A stretch of 64,000 bases of DNA from an uncultured Collinsella sp. (GTDB taxonomy: Bacteria; Actinomycetota; Coriobacteriia; Coriobacteriales; Coriobacteriaceae): contig CABUIY010000002.1 of NCBI GenBank assembly GCA_902491765.1, positions 1 to 64,000 on the forward strand. The letters run 5' to 3'. The position numbers and the translations under genes are program-made. A model generated the notes under the pieces. The model had not been told where the DNA came from. It made no database searches and worked only from the letters and a program-made list of their open reading frames with translations. Positions within the stretch are counted from its first letter, which is position 1. Each line of letters starts with the position of its first letter. Below are positions 29,917-38,630 of this stretch, in pieces.

Positions 29917-30882
29917 ATGGAGAACAAGTACGTTTGCTCCGTCGATATCGGCGGCACCAAGATTGCGACTGCCATTATGGAGTATCCGGCTGATGGCAGC
30001 GTGCCCCATCCGGTCTTTGAAGCTGAGGTTCCCACTGAGGCCCAAGAAGGCGGCGAGGCAGTTTTCCAGCGCATCGAGGCGTCTATTAAGGCCGCCATTG
30101 AGGCGAATCCCGATGTCGAGGTCCTTGGCGTCGGTATCGGTGCCGCCGGCGTCGTCGATCCCAAGACGGGCGCCATCGCGTATGCCAATGAGATCATGCC
30201 CGGCTGGTCCGGCGTTCAGTTGGGGCCGCGCCTGCGCGAGGACCTCGGTCTTCCCGTTGCCGTCGTAGGCGACGTGCAGGCTCATGCTCTGGGCGAGGCC
30301 CACTGGGGCGTCGGCAAGGGCAAGTTCTCCGTTTTGTGTCTTGGCATCGGTACGGGCATCGGCGGCGCATATGTCGAGAATGGCCGCGTGATGCAGGGCT
30401 TCCATGGTGCTGCCGGTCATATGGGCCACATCGAGTGCTCGGCTGCCGCCGGTATTCCCTGCGCCTGCGGGCGTTCCGGCCATCTGGAGTCGGTTGCTTC
30501 GGGCACTTCCATTGGTCGAATGTACGATGAGCGCTTTGGTCGCGTCGACCCCGGCCGTCCTTCGGTCGGTCGCGATGTGAACGACCTGTGCCGCGCGGGC
30601 GACGCAAAGGCGACCGAGGTCATCCATGATGCCGGCTTTGCGCTGGGTGCCAGCTTGGGCTCGCTCGCTAACATCCTGGACCCTGAGGTCATCGTGCTTT
30701 CGGGCGGCGTGATTCACCAAGGTCCCGATTGGCGTTCGCAGACTTGGAAGGATTCGGTGCACGAGGGCTATGCCAGCCAGGCGCTCGATCCGCTTCAGGA
30801 CACGCCGATCCTCATCGGTTCTCTGGAGGGCGATGCTCCGCTCATCGGTGCCGCTGAGCATCTTCTTGCCTCGTTGAAGTAA
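29917..30882 (+). CDS. nanK: ROK-family N-acetylmannosamine kinase
   Basis: A 321-residue sugar kinase of the ROK family. The phosphate-binding motif DIGGTK lies at residues 10-15 and a second ATP-loop LGIGTGIGG near 142-150. The ROK zinc cluster GHxxxxxxxxxCxCGxxGHLE is recognisable around 168-191. With nanA and nanE flanking it, ManNAc is the most likely substrate, giving ManNAc-6-P. There is no N-terminal helix-turn-helix, so it is a kinase, not a ROK repressor. The ATG at 29917 has TAAGGAG upstream. Glucokinase activity would be the alternative. Confidence 0.86.
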   Translation: MENKYVCSVDIGGTKIATAIMEYPADGSVPHPVFEAEVPTEAQEGGEAVFQRIEASIKAAIEANPDVEVLGVGIGAAGVVDPKTGAIAYANEIMPGWSGVQLGPRLREDLGLPVAVVGDVQAHALGEAHWGVGKGKFSVLCLGIGTGIGGAYVENGRVMQGFHGAAGHMGHIECSAAAGIPCACGRSGHLESVASGTSIGRMYDERFGRVDPGRPSVGRDVNDLCRAGDAKATEVIHDAGFALGASLGSLANILDPEVIVLSGGVIHQGPDWRSQTWKDSVHEGYASQALDPLQDTPILIGSLEGDAPLIGAAEHLLASLK

Positions 30883-30898
30883 ACGTATCTTCTGTAGG

Positions 30899-30929
30899 AG
30901 CCTCCCGAGACAACACGCCTCGGGAGGCT
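30899..30929 (+). terminator. Hairpin between nanK and nanE
   Basis: A perfect 11-bp stem (AGCCTCCCGAG with CTCGGGAGGCT, 9-base loop) lies 16 bases after nanK and is followed by GTTCTGAG. The T-run is weak, so partial read-through into nanE is likely. Confidence 0.65.
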
Positions 30930-30952
30930 GTTCTGAGAAAGGTTGCAGCCTT

Positions 30953-31639
30953 ATGACCGTCGATCCTTTGATTCAATCCCTGAAGGGTAAGCTCGTCGTG
31001 AGCGTTCAGGCGTATATGGGCGAGCCGCTTCGTACGCCCGAGACCATGGCTCAAATGTCTCGTGCTTGCGAGCTCGGCGGCGCCGCCGCCATTCGCTGCC
31101 AGGGCCTTGCCGACATTGCCGCCATTAAGGGTCGCTGTGAGGTTCCTGTTATCGGCCTGTGGAAGGATGGGCACGAGGGCGTTTACATCACGCCGACGCT
31201 GCGTCACGCTCGCGCCTGCGTTGCTGCGGGTGCCGATATCGTGGCGATCGACGCCACCGATCGTCCGCGTCCCGACGGCAAGTCGGTCGAGGATACCTTC
31301 CGCCCGCTGCACGAGGAGGGTGTGCTCCTGATGGCGGATTGTGCCACCATCGAGGACATTCGCCGTGCGGTTGATATGGGCTTCGACCTTGTATCTACCA
31401 CGCTTTCTCACGGTGTCGCTGCCATCGACTGCACCATGGCCGATGGCCCCGATCTGCCGCTCCTGCGTCAGGCGACCGAGGAATTCCCCGGTCTTCCCAT
31501 CATCTGCGAGGGCCGCGTGCACACGCCCGAGGAGGCTCGCGCCGCGATCGATGCTGGCGCCTGGGCCGTTGTCGTCGGCACCGCCATCACGCACCCCACG
31601 AGTATTACGAGTTGGTTCAAGGCTGCGCTTGAGGCGTAA
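30953..31639 (+). CDS. nanE: N-acetylmannosamine-6-phosphate 2-epimerase
   Basis: A 228-residue TIM-barrel enzyme that converts ManNAc-6-P to GlcNAc-6-P. Family signatures are VSVQAYMGEPLR near the start, AAAIRCQG near residue 45, PVIGLWKDG, and the phosphate-binding VVVGTAITHP near the C-terminus. A catalytic lysine lies in LWKDG. Length is normal. The ATG at 30953 has GAAAGG upstream. This gene is the most specific marker that the island handles sialic acid. Confidence 0.93.
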   Translation: MTVDPLIQSLKGKLVVSVQAYMGEPLRTPETMAQMSRACELGGAAAIRCQGLADIAAIKGRCEVPVIGLWKDGHEGVYITPTLRHARACVAAGADIVAIDATDRPRPDGKSVEDTFRPLHEEGVLLMADCATIEDIRRAVDMGFDLVSTTLSHGVAAIDCTMADGPDLPLLRQATEEFPGLPIICEGRVHTPEEARAAIDAGAWAVVVGTAITHPTSITSWFKAALEA

Positions 31640-31690
31640 GACAGGCCTCGTATCCGCTCGGGGCGGTATACTCAATATAGGCAATTGACC

Positions 31691-31727
31691 GCGCGGGATC
31701 CGGGTTGCTGGGTCCCGCGCTTGTTTT
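31691..31727 (+). terminator. Terminator between nanE and rapZ
   Basis: An 11-bp stem (GCGCGGGATCC with GGGTCCCGCGC, one T-G pair, 8-base loop) is followed by TTGTTTT. A TATACT at 31667-31672 lies upstream of it. If that is the rapZ promoter, the terminator would sit inside the rapZ leader. The hairpin ends only 20 bases before the rapZ start codon. Confidence 0.8.
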
Positions 31728-31740
31728 CGGGAGGCAGCAC

Positions 31741-32661
31741 ATGCAAAAGGGAGATGCCATGGATGCGGCGGAGCGCTCGGAGCGCATCCCCGATATCGTC
31801 ATCATCACCGGAATGTCCGGATCGGGCCGCACACAGGCCATGCACGTGTTCGAGGACATGGGCTATTTTTGCATCGATAACCTGCCTCCGCGTCTCATCG
31901 CCCAGCTTGCCGAGCTCGTCGGTATCAATACGGGCGTGGGCAGGCATCTCGCCGTCACCTGCGATTTGCGTAGCCAGGGACTGTTTGACGAGTTGCTCGA
32001 TGCGGTCGCCGCACTCGAGGAGCGCGAGATGAGCTGCGACATCGTGTTCCTGGAGGCTTCTGACGAGGTGCTGATTCGTCGCTACAGCGAAAATCGCCGC
32101 CGTCATCCCATTGCCAAGCCGGGGGAGACTACGGCCGATGCCATTCAGCGCGAGCGCCTTCAGCTTCAGGGCGTGCGCGACCGAGCCGATATGATTATCG
32201 ACACGAGCCGTCTGCGCACCTCTGCGCTGCGCAACAAGCTACGTATGGCATTTTCCGAGCTGTCCGACCAGCAGCTCATGGACGTCCACGTGTTCTCGTT
32301 TGGCTTTAAGCACGGCATGCCCGTCGAGGCGGACATTATGATCGACGTCCGCTTCCTGCCTAATCCGTTCTACGATCCCGAGATGCGCACGATGACCGGT
32401 CTCGATAAAAAGGTCTCCGATTTTGTTCTGGACCATCCCAAGACGCAGGAGTTTTGGAAGGCTTGGACACAGCTGCTCGATACGGTGATGCCGGGCTATA
32501 TCGCGGAGGGTAAGCCGCAGCTTTCTATCGCCATCGGCTGCACGGGCGGCCAGCACCGCAGCGTTGCCATTGCCGAGGCCACGGCCCGTTACCTGGAAGG
32601 CGCTCAGTATCATGTGAGCATCTCCCACCGCGACCTGTCGCGCGCCAACACGAAGGCATAG
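31741..32661 (+). CDS. rapZ: RapZ/YvcJ-type nucleotide-binding adaptor
   Basis: A 306-residue P-loop protein. In Gammaproteobacteria RapZ feeds small RNAs to RNase E and senses GlcN-6-P; in Gram-positives (YvcJ) the role is less clear. The P-loop is GMSGSGRTQ with Arg instead of Lys, as in actinobacterial members. DNLPPRLI and the C-terminal GCTGGQHRS domain are clear. The start at 31741 follows GGGAGG; another ATG at 31759 is equally well placed. It lies six bases before whiA. Sitting directly after the amino-sugar island is notable, because the known RapZ ligand is an amino-sugar phosphate. Confidence 0.9.
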   Translation: MQKGDAMDAAERSERIPDIVIITGMSGSGRTQAMHVFEDMGYFCIDNLPPRLIAQLAELVGINTGVGRHLAVTCDLRSQGLFDELLDAVAALEEREMSCDIVFLEASDEVLIRRYSENRRRHPIAKPGETTADAIQRERLQLQGVRDRADMIIDTSRLRTSALRNKLRMAFSELSDQQLMDVHVFSFGFKHGMPVEADIMIDVRFLPNPFYDPEMRTMTGLDKKVSDFVLDHPKTQEFWKAWTQLLDTVMPGYIAEGKPQLSIAIGCTGGQHRSVAIAEATARYLEGAQYHVSISHRDLSRANTKA

Positions 32662-32667
32662 GCCTGC

Positions 32668-33597
32668 ATGTCGTTTACCGCCGAGGTGCGTGACGAGCTT
32701 GCGCGCTGCGAACCCGAATGTGAATACTGCGACTTGTCGACGCTTGCCGCCCTCACGCGCGTGAGTGGTACGCTCTCGCTTACCGGCTCTGGGCGGTATC
32801 GTTTGACAGTTGCGACTGAGACGGGAGCCGTCGCGCGCACGATGATCACGTTGACGCATCGTATCCTTAAGCTCAAAACGGAGTTCACCGTCCGTAAATC
32901 TGTATTGCATAAGGTTCGAAACTACCTCATCACCTTGCCTGATCAGCCAGACCTGGATAAGGCCTTGGTTCTGCTGGGTATCCTCGACCGTAGGGGAGGA
33001 CTTGTCGCCGGCGTGCCCCGACATATCGTTGCCCGTCCCTGCTGCAGGCTTGCCTATATCCGCGGCGCGCTCATCGCGGGCGGCTTCGTGGCCGATCCAC
33101 GCGGCGATTTTCATTTGGAGATCGCGGTGCAGGGCGAGCAATATGCCAAGGGGCTTTGCGATCTGTTGGAGCAGATTGGGGTCCATGCTCGTGTTAATGC
33201 ACGGCGGGGGTCATATGCCGTGTACATTAAGAGCGCCGAGGAAATCGAGCATCTATTAAAGCTGATTGGCGCCAAGCGCAGCGTTGCCGAGATTGAGGAG
33301 GCGCGCGCGGTCAAGTTGGTTAAGAACGATGTGAACCGTCGCGTGAACGCCGAGCTCGCCAACCAGACCAGAAGTGCGGGTGCCGCCCAGCATCAGCTTG
33401 CGCTTATCGATGAGCTCGAGCAGCGAGGCCTTCGCGATGCGCTTCCGGATGCCTTGGCGGTCTTTTGCGACCTGCGCGAGCGCTATCCCGATCTTTCGCT
33501 GCGTGATTTAGGGGAGATGGCTGACCCTCCCTTGTCGAAGTCGGCCCTCTACCATCGTGTTTTACGGCTTGAAAAGCTCATTGAAGCAAACAGGTAG
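32668..33597 (+). CDS. whiA: WhiA DNA-binding protein
   Basis: A 309-residue WhiA protein, a regulator of cell division or sporulation in actinobacteria and Firmicutes. The N-terminal half is a degenerate LAGLIDADG endonuclease fold (YIRGALIAGGFVADPRGDFHLE). The C-terminal part carries the helix-turn-helix (SLRDLGEMADPPLSKSALYHRV), and the NANVNR-type segment reads NDVNRRVNAE. It is the second gene of the rapZ-whiA pair. In many genomes yvcK lies between these two genes; here there is no room for it. Confidence 0.94.
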   Translation: MSFTAEVRDELARCEPECEYCDLSTLAALTRVSGTLSLTGSGRYRLTVATETGAVARTMITLTHRILKLKTEFTVRKSVLHKVRNYLITLPDQPDLDKALVLLGILDRRGGLVAGVPRHIVARPCCRLAYIRGALIAGGFVADPRGDFHLEIAVQGEQYAKGLCDLLEQIGVHARVNARRGSYAVYIKSAEEIEHLLKLIGAKRSVAEIEEARAVKLVKNDVNRRVNAELANQTRSAGAAQHQLALIDELEQRGLRDALPDALAVFCDLRERYPDLSLRDLGEMADPPLSKSALYHRVLRLEKLIEANR

Positions 33598-33712
33598 GTT
33601 AAAGTATCGACTTATATACGGATTTAGCTGCTATTTTATTCTTTAAAGCGTTTTAACGCAAATTTGATTTTCAATTTCGAGCATTCTCGTGAAATTCAAG
33701 TCAAAAAAAAGG

Positions 33713-33718
33713 TATATT
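33713..33718 (+). promoter_or_regulatory. Possible -10 box of gap
   Basis: TATATT lies in an A/T-rich stretch that stands out from the surrounding GC-rich sequence, 73 bases before the gap start codon. The -35 region is poor (TGAAAT). Between it and the gene, an imperfect 6+6 bp hairpin (about 33739-33773) lies in the leader, followed by AAAGGAG. Confidence 0.45.
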
Positions 33719-33790
33719 AGGCGAGTGGTTAGTTTGTGGGCCTCAACGGCAGGCGCTGTAGCTTGCGGGGGCCTTACGAAAGGAGACACA

Positions 33791-34816
33791 ATGGCAGTAA
33801 AGGTTGCTATTAACGGCTTCGGTCGCATCGGTCGTCTGGCCTTCCGTCAGATGTTCGGTCATGAGGGCTCCGAGATTGTCGCTATCAACGACCTCACCTC
33901 TCCCGATATGCTCGCTTACCTGCTGAAGTACGACTCCACGCAGGGCAACTACGCTCGCGATCACGAGGTCGTTGCTGGCGAGGATTCCATCACCGTTGAC
34001 GGCAAGGAGATCAAGATCTACAAGGAGGCCGACGCCAACAACCTGCCTTGGGGCGACCTCGACGTCGACGTCGTTCTCGAGTGCACCGGCTTCTACACCA
34101 GCAAGGCTAAGGCTCAGGCCCACATCAACGCTGGCGCCAAGAAGGTCGTCATCTCCGCTCCGGCCGGCAGCGATCTGCCCACCATCGTGTACAACGTCAA
34201 CCATGAGACGCTGACCGCTGAGGACAACATCATCTCCGCTGCTTCCTGCACCACCAACTGCCTCGCCCCGATGGCCAAGGGTCTGAACGACTTCGCTCCC
34301 ATCGTGTCCGGCATCATGACCACCATTCACGCCTGGACTGGCGACCAGATGCCGCTCGACGGCCCGCAGCGCAAGGGCAACAAGCGTCGTAGCCGCGCCT
34401 GCGCCGTCAACATCGTCCCCAACACCACCGGTGCTGCCAAGGCTATCGGCCTGGTTCTCCCCGAGCTCAACGGTAAGCTCATCGGTGCCGCCCAGCGCGT
34501 CCCGACGCCGACCGGCTCCATCACCAACCTCTACGCTGTCGTTGACAAGAAGGTCACCGTCGACGAGGTCAACGCTGCTATGAAGGCCTACGCTGCCACC
34601 ATCTCCGAGACCTTCGGTTACAACGAGGACGACATCGTCTCCACCGACATCATCGGCGAGACCCACGGCTCCATCTTCGACGCCACTCAGACCATGTGCT
34701 CTGACCTCGGCAACGGCCAGACCCTCGTTCAGGTCACCTCTTGGTACGACAACGAGAACTCCTACACCTCTCAGATGGTCCGCACCATCAAGTACTTCGA
34801 GAAGTTCGTTGCTTAA
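33791..34816 (+). CDS. gap: Glyceraldehyde-3-phosphate dehydrogenase
   Basis: A 341-residue type I GAPDH that oxidises glyceraldehyde-3-phosphate to 1,3-bisphosphoglycerate with NAD. The N-terminal INGFGRIGR binds NAD, the catalytic Cys lies in SAASCTTNC near residue 155, and SWYDNE is near the end. The ATG at 33791 is preceded by AAAGGAG. Strong codon bias suggests high expression. It is followed by a strong terminator and then pgk-tpiA-gpmI. Confidence 0.98.
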   Translation: MAVKVAINGFGRIGRLAFRQMFGHEGSEIVAINDLTSPDMLAYLLKYDSTQGNYARDHEVVAGEDSITVDGKEIKIYKEADANNLPWGDLDVDVVLECTGFYTSKAKAQAHINAGAKKVVISAPAGSDLPTIVYNVNHETLTAEDNIISAASCTTNCLAPMAKGLNDFAPIVSGIMTTIHAWTGDQMPLDGPQRKGNKRRSRACAVNIVPNTTGAAKAIGLVLPELNGKLIGAAQRVPTPTGSITNLYAVVDKKVTVDEVNAAMKAYAATISETFGYNEDDIVSTDIIGETHGSIFDATQTMCSDLGNGQTLVQVTSWYDNENSYTSQMVRTIKYFEKFVA

Positions 34817-34854
34817 TTTAGCTTTTAACGAATAGCTCGTTGAGCGTCTAAAGA

Positions 34855-34900
34855 AGGGCGCGGCCTTATAGGGCTTACACCCTAGGGTCGCGCCCTTTTT
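34855..34900 (+). terminator. gap terminator
   Basis: AGGGCGCGGCC pairs with GGTCGCGCCCT, with an inner AGGG/CCCT stem, and a run of five T follows. pgk therefore probably has its own promoter in the 56 bases that remain, or depends on read-through. Confidence 0.9.
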
Positions 34901-34956
34901 ATAAGAAATCGTCTGCCGTAATGGGAGGCAGACACGTACGAAAGGTAGAAGCAAAC

Positions 34957-36147
34957 ATGGCCTTTACCAAGAAGACCGTCCGCGACATCGATGTCGACGG
35001 CAAGCGCGTTCTCGTCCGCGTTGACTTTAACGTGCCTATCAAGGATGGCGTCGTTGGCGACACCACCCGTATCAAGGCTGCCCTGCCCACCATCAACTAT
35101 CTCGTTGAGCACAACGCTCGCGTCATCCTCATGAGCCACCTCGGCCGTCCCGAGGGCACCGGCTTCCAGCCCGAGCTGTCTCTCGAGCCCGTCGCCAAGA
35201 AGCTCGCTGAGCTCTCTGGTCTCGACGTTGCCTTTGTCGCCGACACCTACGGCGAGAAGGCTGCTGAGGCTGTCGCTGCCGTCGAGCCGGGCAAGGTCCT
35301 CGTTCTCGAGAACGTCCGTTTTGACAAGCGTGAGAAGAAGAACGATCCCGAGATCGCCAAGAAGCTCGCTTCCTATGGTGACGTCTTCGTTCTCGATGCC
35401 TTCGGTACCGCTCATCGCGCCCAGGGTTCCGTCGTGGGCCCCGCCGCTTACCTGCCCGCAGTCGCTGGCTTCCTGCTCGAGAAGGAGGTCGACACGCTGA
35501 CCGGCATCTTCGCCGAGCCCGAGCGTCCCTTCGTCGCTATCGTCGGCGGTTCCAAGGTTTCCTCCAAGATCGGTGTTCTCGATCACCTCATCGACTCTGC
35601 TGATACCCTGATCATCGGTGGCGGCATGGCCTACACCTTCTTCCTGGCTCAGGGCCTGTCCGTTGGTCAGTCCCTCAAGGAGGAGGACTGGGTCGAGCGC
35701 GCCGGCGAGATGCTCAAGAAGGCCGAGGAGAAGGGCGTTAAGATCCTGCTCCCCATCGACAACCGCGTTGCCGATCACTTTGGCGAGGATGCTGTCCCCG
35801 AGGTTGTCGCTTCCGATGCTATCCCCGACGATCGTGAGGGCATGGATATCGGCCCCAAGACCGAGGAGCTTTACGCCGAGGCCGTCAAGGGCGCCAAGAC
35901 CGTGTTCTGGAACGGCCCCATGGGCGTCTTCGAGTTCGACAACTTCGCTCACGGCACCCAGGCTATCGCCGAGGCTGTTGCCGAGGCCGACTGCACCTCG
36001 ATTATCGGCGGTGGCGACTCCGTCGCAGCTGTCAACAAGTTCAACCTGGCCGACAAGATGAGCTGGATCTCCACCGGTGGTGGCGCTTCCATGGAGCTCG
36101 TCGAGGGTAAGGCCCTGCCCGGAGTGGAGGCGCTTCTCGATGCCTAA
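34957..36147 (+). CDS. pgk: Phosphoglycerate kinase
   Basis: A 396-residue two-domain kinase that makes ATP from 1,3-bisphosphoglycerate. RVDFNVP near residue 22, SHLGRPEG near 60, the hinge segment VGGSKVSSK, and the C-terminal GGGDSVAAV ATP site are all present. The ATG at 34957 follows AAAGGTAG. Its last eight bases overlap tpiA, a sign of translational coupling. Confidence 0.97.
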   Translation: MAFTKKTVRDIDVDGKRVLVRVDFNVPIKDGVVGDTTRIKAALPTINYLVEHNARVILMSHLGRPEGTGFQPELSLEPVAKKLAELSGLDVAFVADTYGEKAAEAVAAVEPGKVLVLENVRFDKREKKNDPEIAKKLASYGDVFVLDAFGTAHRAQGSVVGPAAYLPAVAGFLLEKEVDTLTGIFAEPERPFVAIVGGSKVSSKIGVLDHLIDSADTLIIGGGMAYTFFLAQGLSVGQSLKEEDWVERAGEMLKKAEEKGVKILLPIDNRVADHFGEDAVPEVVASDAIPDDREGMDIGPKTEELYAEAVKGAKTVFWNGPMGVFEFDNFAHGTQAIAEAVAEADCTSIIGGGDSVAAVNKFNLADKMSWISTGGGASMELVEGKALPGVEALLDA

Positions 36148-36907
36148 TCGCACCCTTCTTATCGCTGGTAACTGGAAGATGAACAACGACGTCGCCGAGG
36201 CCGCCAAGCTCGCCGACGAGCTGGCTCAGGCTCTGCCCGAGGTTCCGGCTGGCGTCGAGGTGCTCGTCTGCCCTCCGACCATCGACATCACCACGGTTCA
36301 TGACCGCATTCAGGCTGCCCCCATCGCCCTCGGTGCACAGAACGTGTACTGGGAGGCCAAGGGTGCCTTCACCGGTGAGTCCTCTTGCGACATGCTCAAG
36401 TCCGCTGGCTGCACCTACTGCATCATCGGTCACTCCGAGCGTCGTGATTACTTCCACGAGACCGATGAGGATCAGAACAAGAAGGCCAAGGCTCTCGTTG
36501 CCGCCGGTCTTGTTCCCGTCTTCTGCTGCGGCGAGTCCCTCGAGGTCCGCGAGGCTGGCACCTATGTCGAGCACGTCGTGAACCAGGTCAAGGCTGGCCT
36601 TGCTGGTCTTGAGATTACCTGCCCCAAGCAGGTCGTCGTCGCCTACGAGCCCATCTGGGCCATCGGCACCGGCAAGACCGCTACCGCCGAGGACGCTCAG
36701 GAGGTCTGCGGCGCTATCCGTGAGACCCTCAAGGAGATGTTCGGCGAGGAGCTCGCTAACGGCATCCGCGTCCTGTACGGTGGTTCTGCCAAGCCCGGCA
36801 ACATTGCCGAGCTCGTCGCCAAGCCCGACGTTGACGGCGCCCTCGTGGGCGGCGCTTCGCTCAAGGCTGCCGACTTCGCCTCTATGGTCGTCAAGGCAGG
36901 CGAGTAG
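36140..36907 (+). CDS. tpiA: Triosephosphate isomerase
   Basis: A 255-residue TIM barrel that interconverts dihydroxyacetone phosphate and glyceraldehyde-3-phosphate. Active-site Lys is in GNWKMN (residues 10-15), His in GHSERR near 97, and Glu in AYEPIWAIGTG near 169. The start ATG lies inside the end of pgk with GGAGTGGAGG upstream, so the frame that begins earlier is not used. gpmI starts five bases after its stop. Confidence 0.97.
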   Translation: MPNRTLLIAGNWKMNNDVAEAAKLADELAQALPEVPAGVEVLVCPPTIDITTVHDRIQAAPIALGAQNVYWEAKGAFTGESSCDMLKSAGCTYCIIGHSERRDYFHETDEDQNKKAKALVAAGLVPVFCCGESLEVREAGTYVEHVVNQVKAGLAGLEITCPKQVVVAYEPIWAIGTGKTATAEDAQEVCGAIRETLKEMFGEELANGIRVLYGGSAKPGNIAELVAKPDVDGALVGGASLKAADFASMVVKAGE

Positions 36908-36912
36908 GACAT

Positions 36913-38466
36913 ATGGCACAGCGTCATCTTCCTGCACTCCTGATCATCATGGACGGCTGCGGCCTGGCTCCGGCCGATGGCGAGAACGCCGTCGCCGCTG
37001 CCAAGACGCCCTTCCTTGATAGCCTGTACGAGAAGTATCCTCACACCACGCTCGGCGCTTCGGGCGAGGACGTGGGTCTTCCCGATGGCCAGATGGGTAA
37101 CTCCGAGGTGGGTCACCTCAACATCGGTGCTGGCCGCATCGTGTTCCAGGAGCTTTCGCGCATCAACAACGCCATCAAGGATGGCTCCATCGCCAAGAAC
37201 GAGGTCTTCGTCAAGGCCATGGACGACGTCAAGGCTGACGGCAAGACTCTCCACCTCATGGGCCTTATGAGCCCTGGCGGTGTTCATTCTCACATGAACC
37301 ACGTTGAGGCTCTGGTCAAGATGGCTGCCGAGCACGGTGTCAAGACCGTTCGCGTCCACGCCTTCATGGATGGCCGCGACGTTGACCCGCAGTCCGGCGC
37401 TGGCTACATGAGTGAGTTCTGCGCCTTCCTGGCTAAGATCTCCGAGGAGACCGGTTGCGACGCTCGCGTTGCCACCGTCTCGGGCCGCTATTGGGCCATG
37501 GACCGCGATAACCGTTGGGAGCGCATCCAGCGCGCCTACGATGTCATGGTCAACGCGTCCGATGCTGATACCGACCCCGTTGCCGGTATCAAGGCCTACT
37601 ACGAGAAGGATCCGCGCGGCGACGAGTTCGTCGAACCCTTCGCTGCCCACAACGAGGGCATCCACGAGGGCGACGCGGCCATCTTCTTCAACTTCCGTCC
37701 CGACCGCGCTCGTCAGATGACCCGCGTGTTCACGGACAAGGAGTTCGACGGCTTTGAGCGCGAGCAGATCAAGCTTTCGCACTTTGTGACGATGACCGAG
37801 TACGATCCGACGTTTGACGTCGAGGTCGCCTTCCCCAAGACGTTCCCCGAGAACGTCCTGGCCGACGTCATCGCCGCCAATGGCCTGAAGCAGCTGCACA
37901 CCGCCGAGACCGAGAAGTACGCCCACGTGACGTTCTTCCTCAACGGCGGCATCGAGGAGCCCAAGGAGGGCGAGGAGCGCGTGCTCGTCGCTTCCCCCAA
38001 GGTCGCTACCTACGATTTGCAGCCCGAGATGAGCGCTCCCGAGGTTACCGAGAAGCTTGTCGCCGCTATCAACGAGGATCGCGCTGATTTCTACATCGTG
38101 AACTTCGCGAACTGCGACATGGTTGGCCACACCGGTGTCTTCGACGCCGCCGTTAAGGCCGTCGAGGCTGTTGACGATGCCCTGTCCAAGGTTGTCCCGG
38201 CGATTCTCGCTAAGGGCGGCTTTGCGCTGATTACCGCCGACCACGGCAACGCCGATCACATGTTCGACGTTGCTTCCGACGGTTCCAAGCATCCGTTTAC
38301 GGCTCACACCACCAACCGCGTGCCGTTCATCATCGTTGATGAGAAGGCACAGCTCACCGGTATCGAGGACGGCCGTCTTTCCGATATCGCTCCGACCATG
38401 CTCACCATGGCTGGTATTGAGCCTTCCGCCGAGATGACGGGTCGCGTGCTCGCCACCGAGGCCTAA
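36913..38466 (+). CDS. gpmI: Cofactor-independent phosphoglycerate mutase
   Basis: A 517-residue manganese-dependent iPGM that interconverts 3- and 2-phosphoglycerate. The phosphatase-like core has the nucleophile Ser in MGNSEVGHLNIGAGR near residue 61. Metal ligands are visible at DGCG near 14 and in TADHGNAD near 443. The VHSHMNH segment belongs to the phosphotransferase domain. The start is five bases after tpiA, so gap, pgk, tpiA and gpmI form one glycolytic block. Confidence 0.96.
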   Translation: MAQRHLPALLIIMDGCGLAPADGENAVAAAKTPFLDSLYEKYPHTTLGASGEDVGLPDGQMGNSEVGHLNIGAGRIVFQELSRINNAIKDGSIAKNEVFVKAMDDVKADGKTLHLMGLMSPGGVHSHMNHVEALVKMAAEHGVKTVRVHAFMDGRDVDPQSGAGYMSEFCAFLAKISEETGCDARVATVSGRYWAMDRDNRWERIQRAYDVMVNASDADTDPVAGIKAYYEKDPRGDEFVEPFAAHNEGIHEGDAAIFFNFRPDRARQMTRVFTDKEFDGFEREQIKLSHFVTMTEYDPTFDVEVAFPKTFPENVLADVIAANGLKQLHTAETEKYAHVTFFLNGGIEEPKEGEERVLVASPKVATYDLQPEMSAPEVTEKLVAAINEDRADFYIVNFANCDMVGHTGVFDAAVKAVEAVDDALSKVVPAILAKGGFALITADHGNADHMFDVASDGSKHPFTAHTTNRVPFIIVDEKAQLTGIEDGRLSDIAPTMLTMAGIEPSAEMTGRVLATEA

Positions 38467-38491
38467 GAGAAAACAAATACCGTTTTCTAGT

Positions 38492-38526
38492 AAGGGGGTT
38501 GTCCACAACCGGACAACCCCCTTTTT
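38492..38526 (+). terminator. gpmI terminator
   Basis: A perfect 13-bp stem (AAGGGGGTTGTCC with GGACAACCCCCTT) has a 6-base loop and ends in TTTTT. Confidence 0.95.
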
Positions 38527-38630
38527 GGTATTTCTGCCATTTCCACCCCGTCCTTGAGTGGCAGGTAGGGGAGAGCGGGGGATTGTGGTACAGTACTGGA
38601 GTTTGAACTGTTCTATTAAGGAGCTTATCT

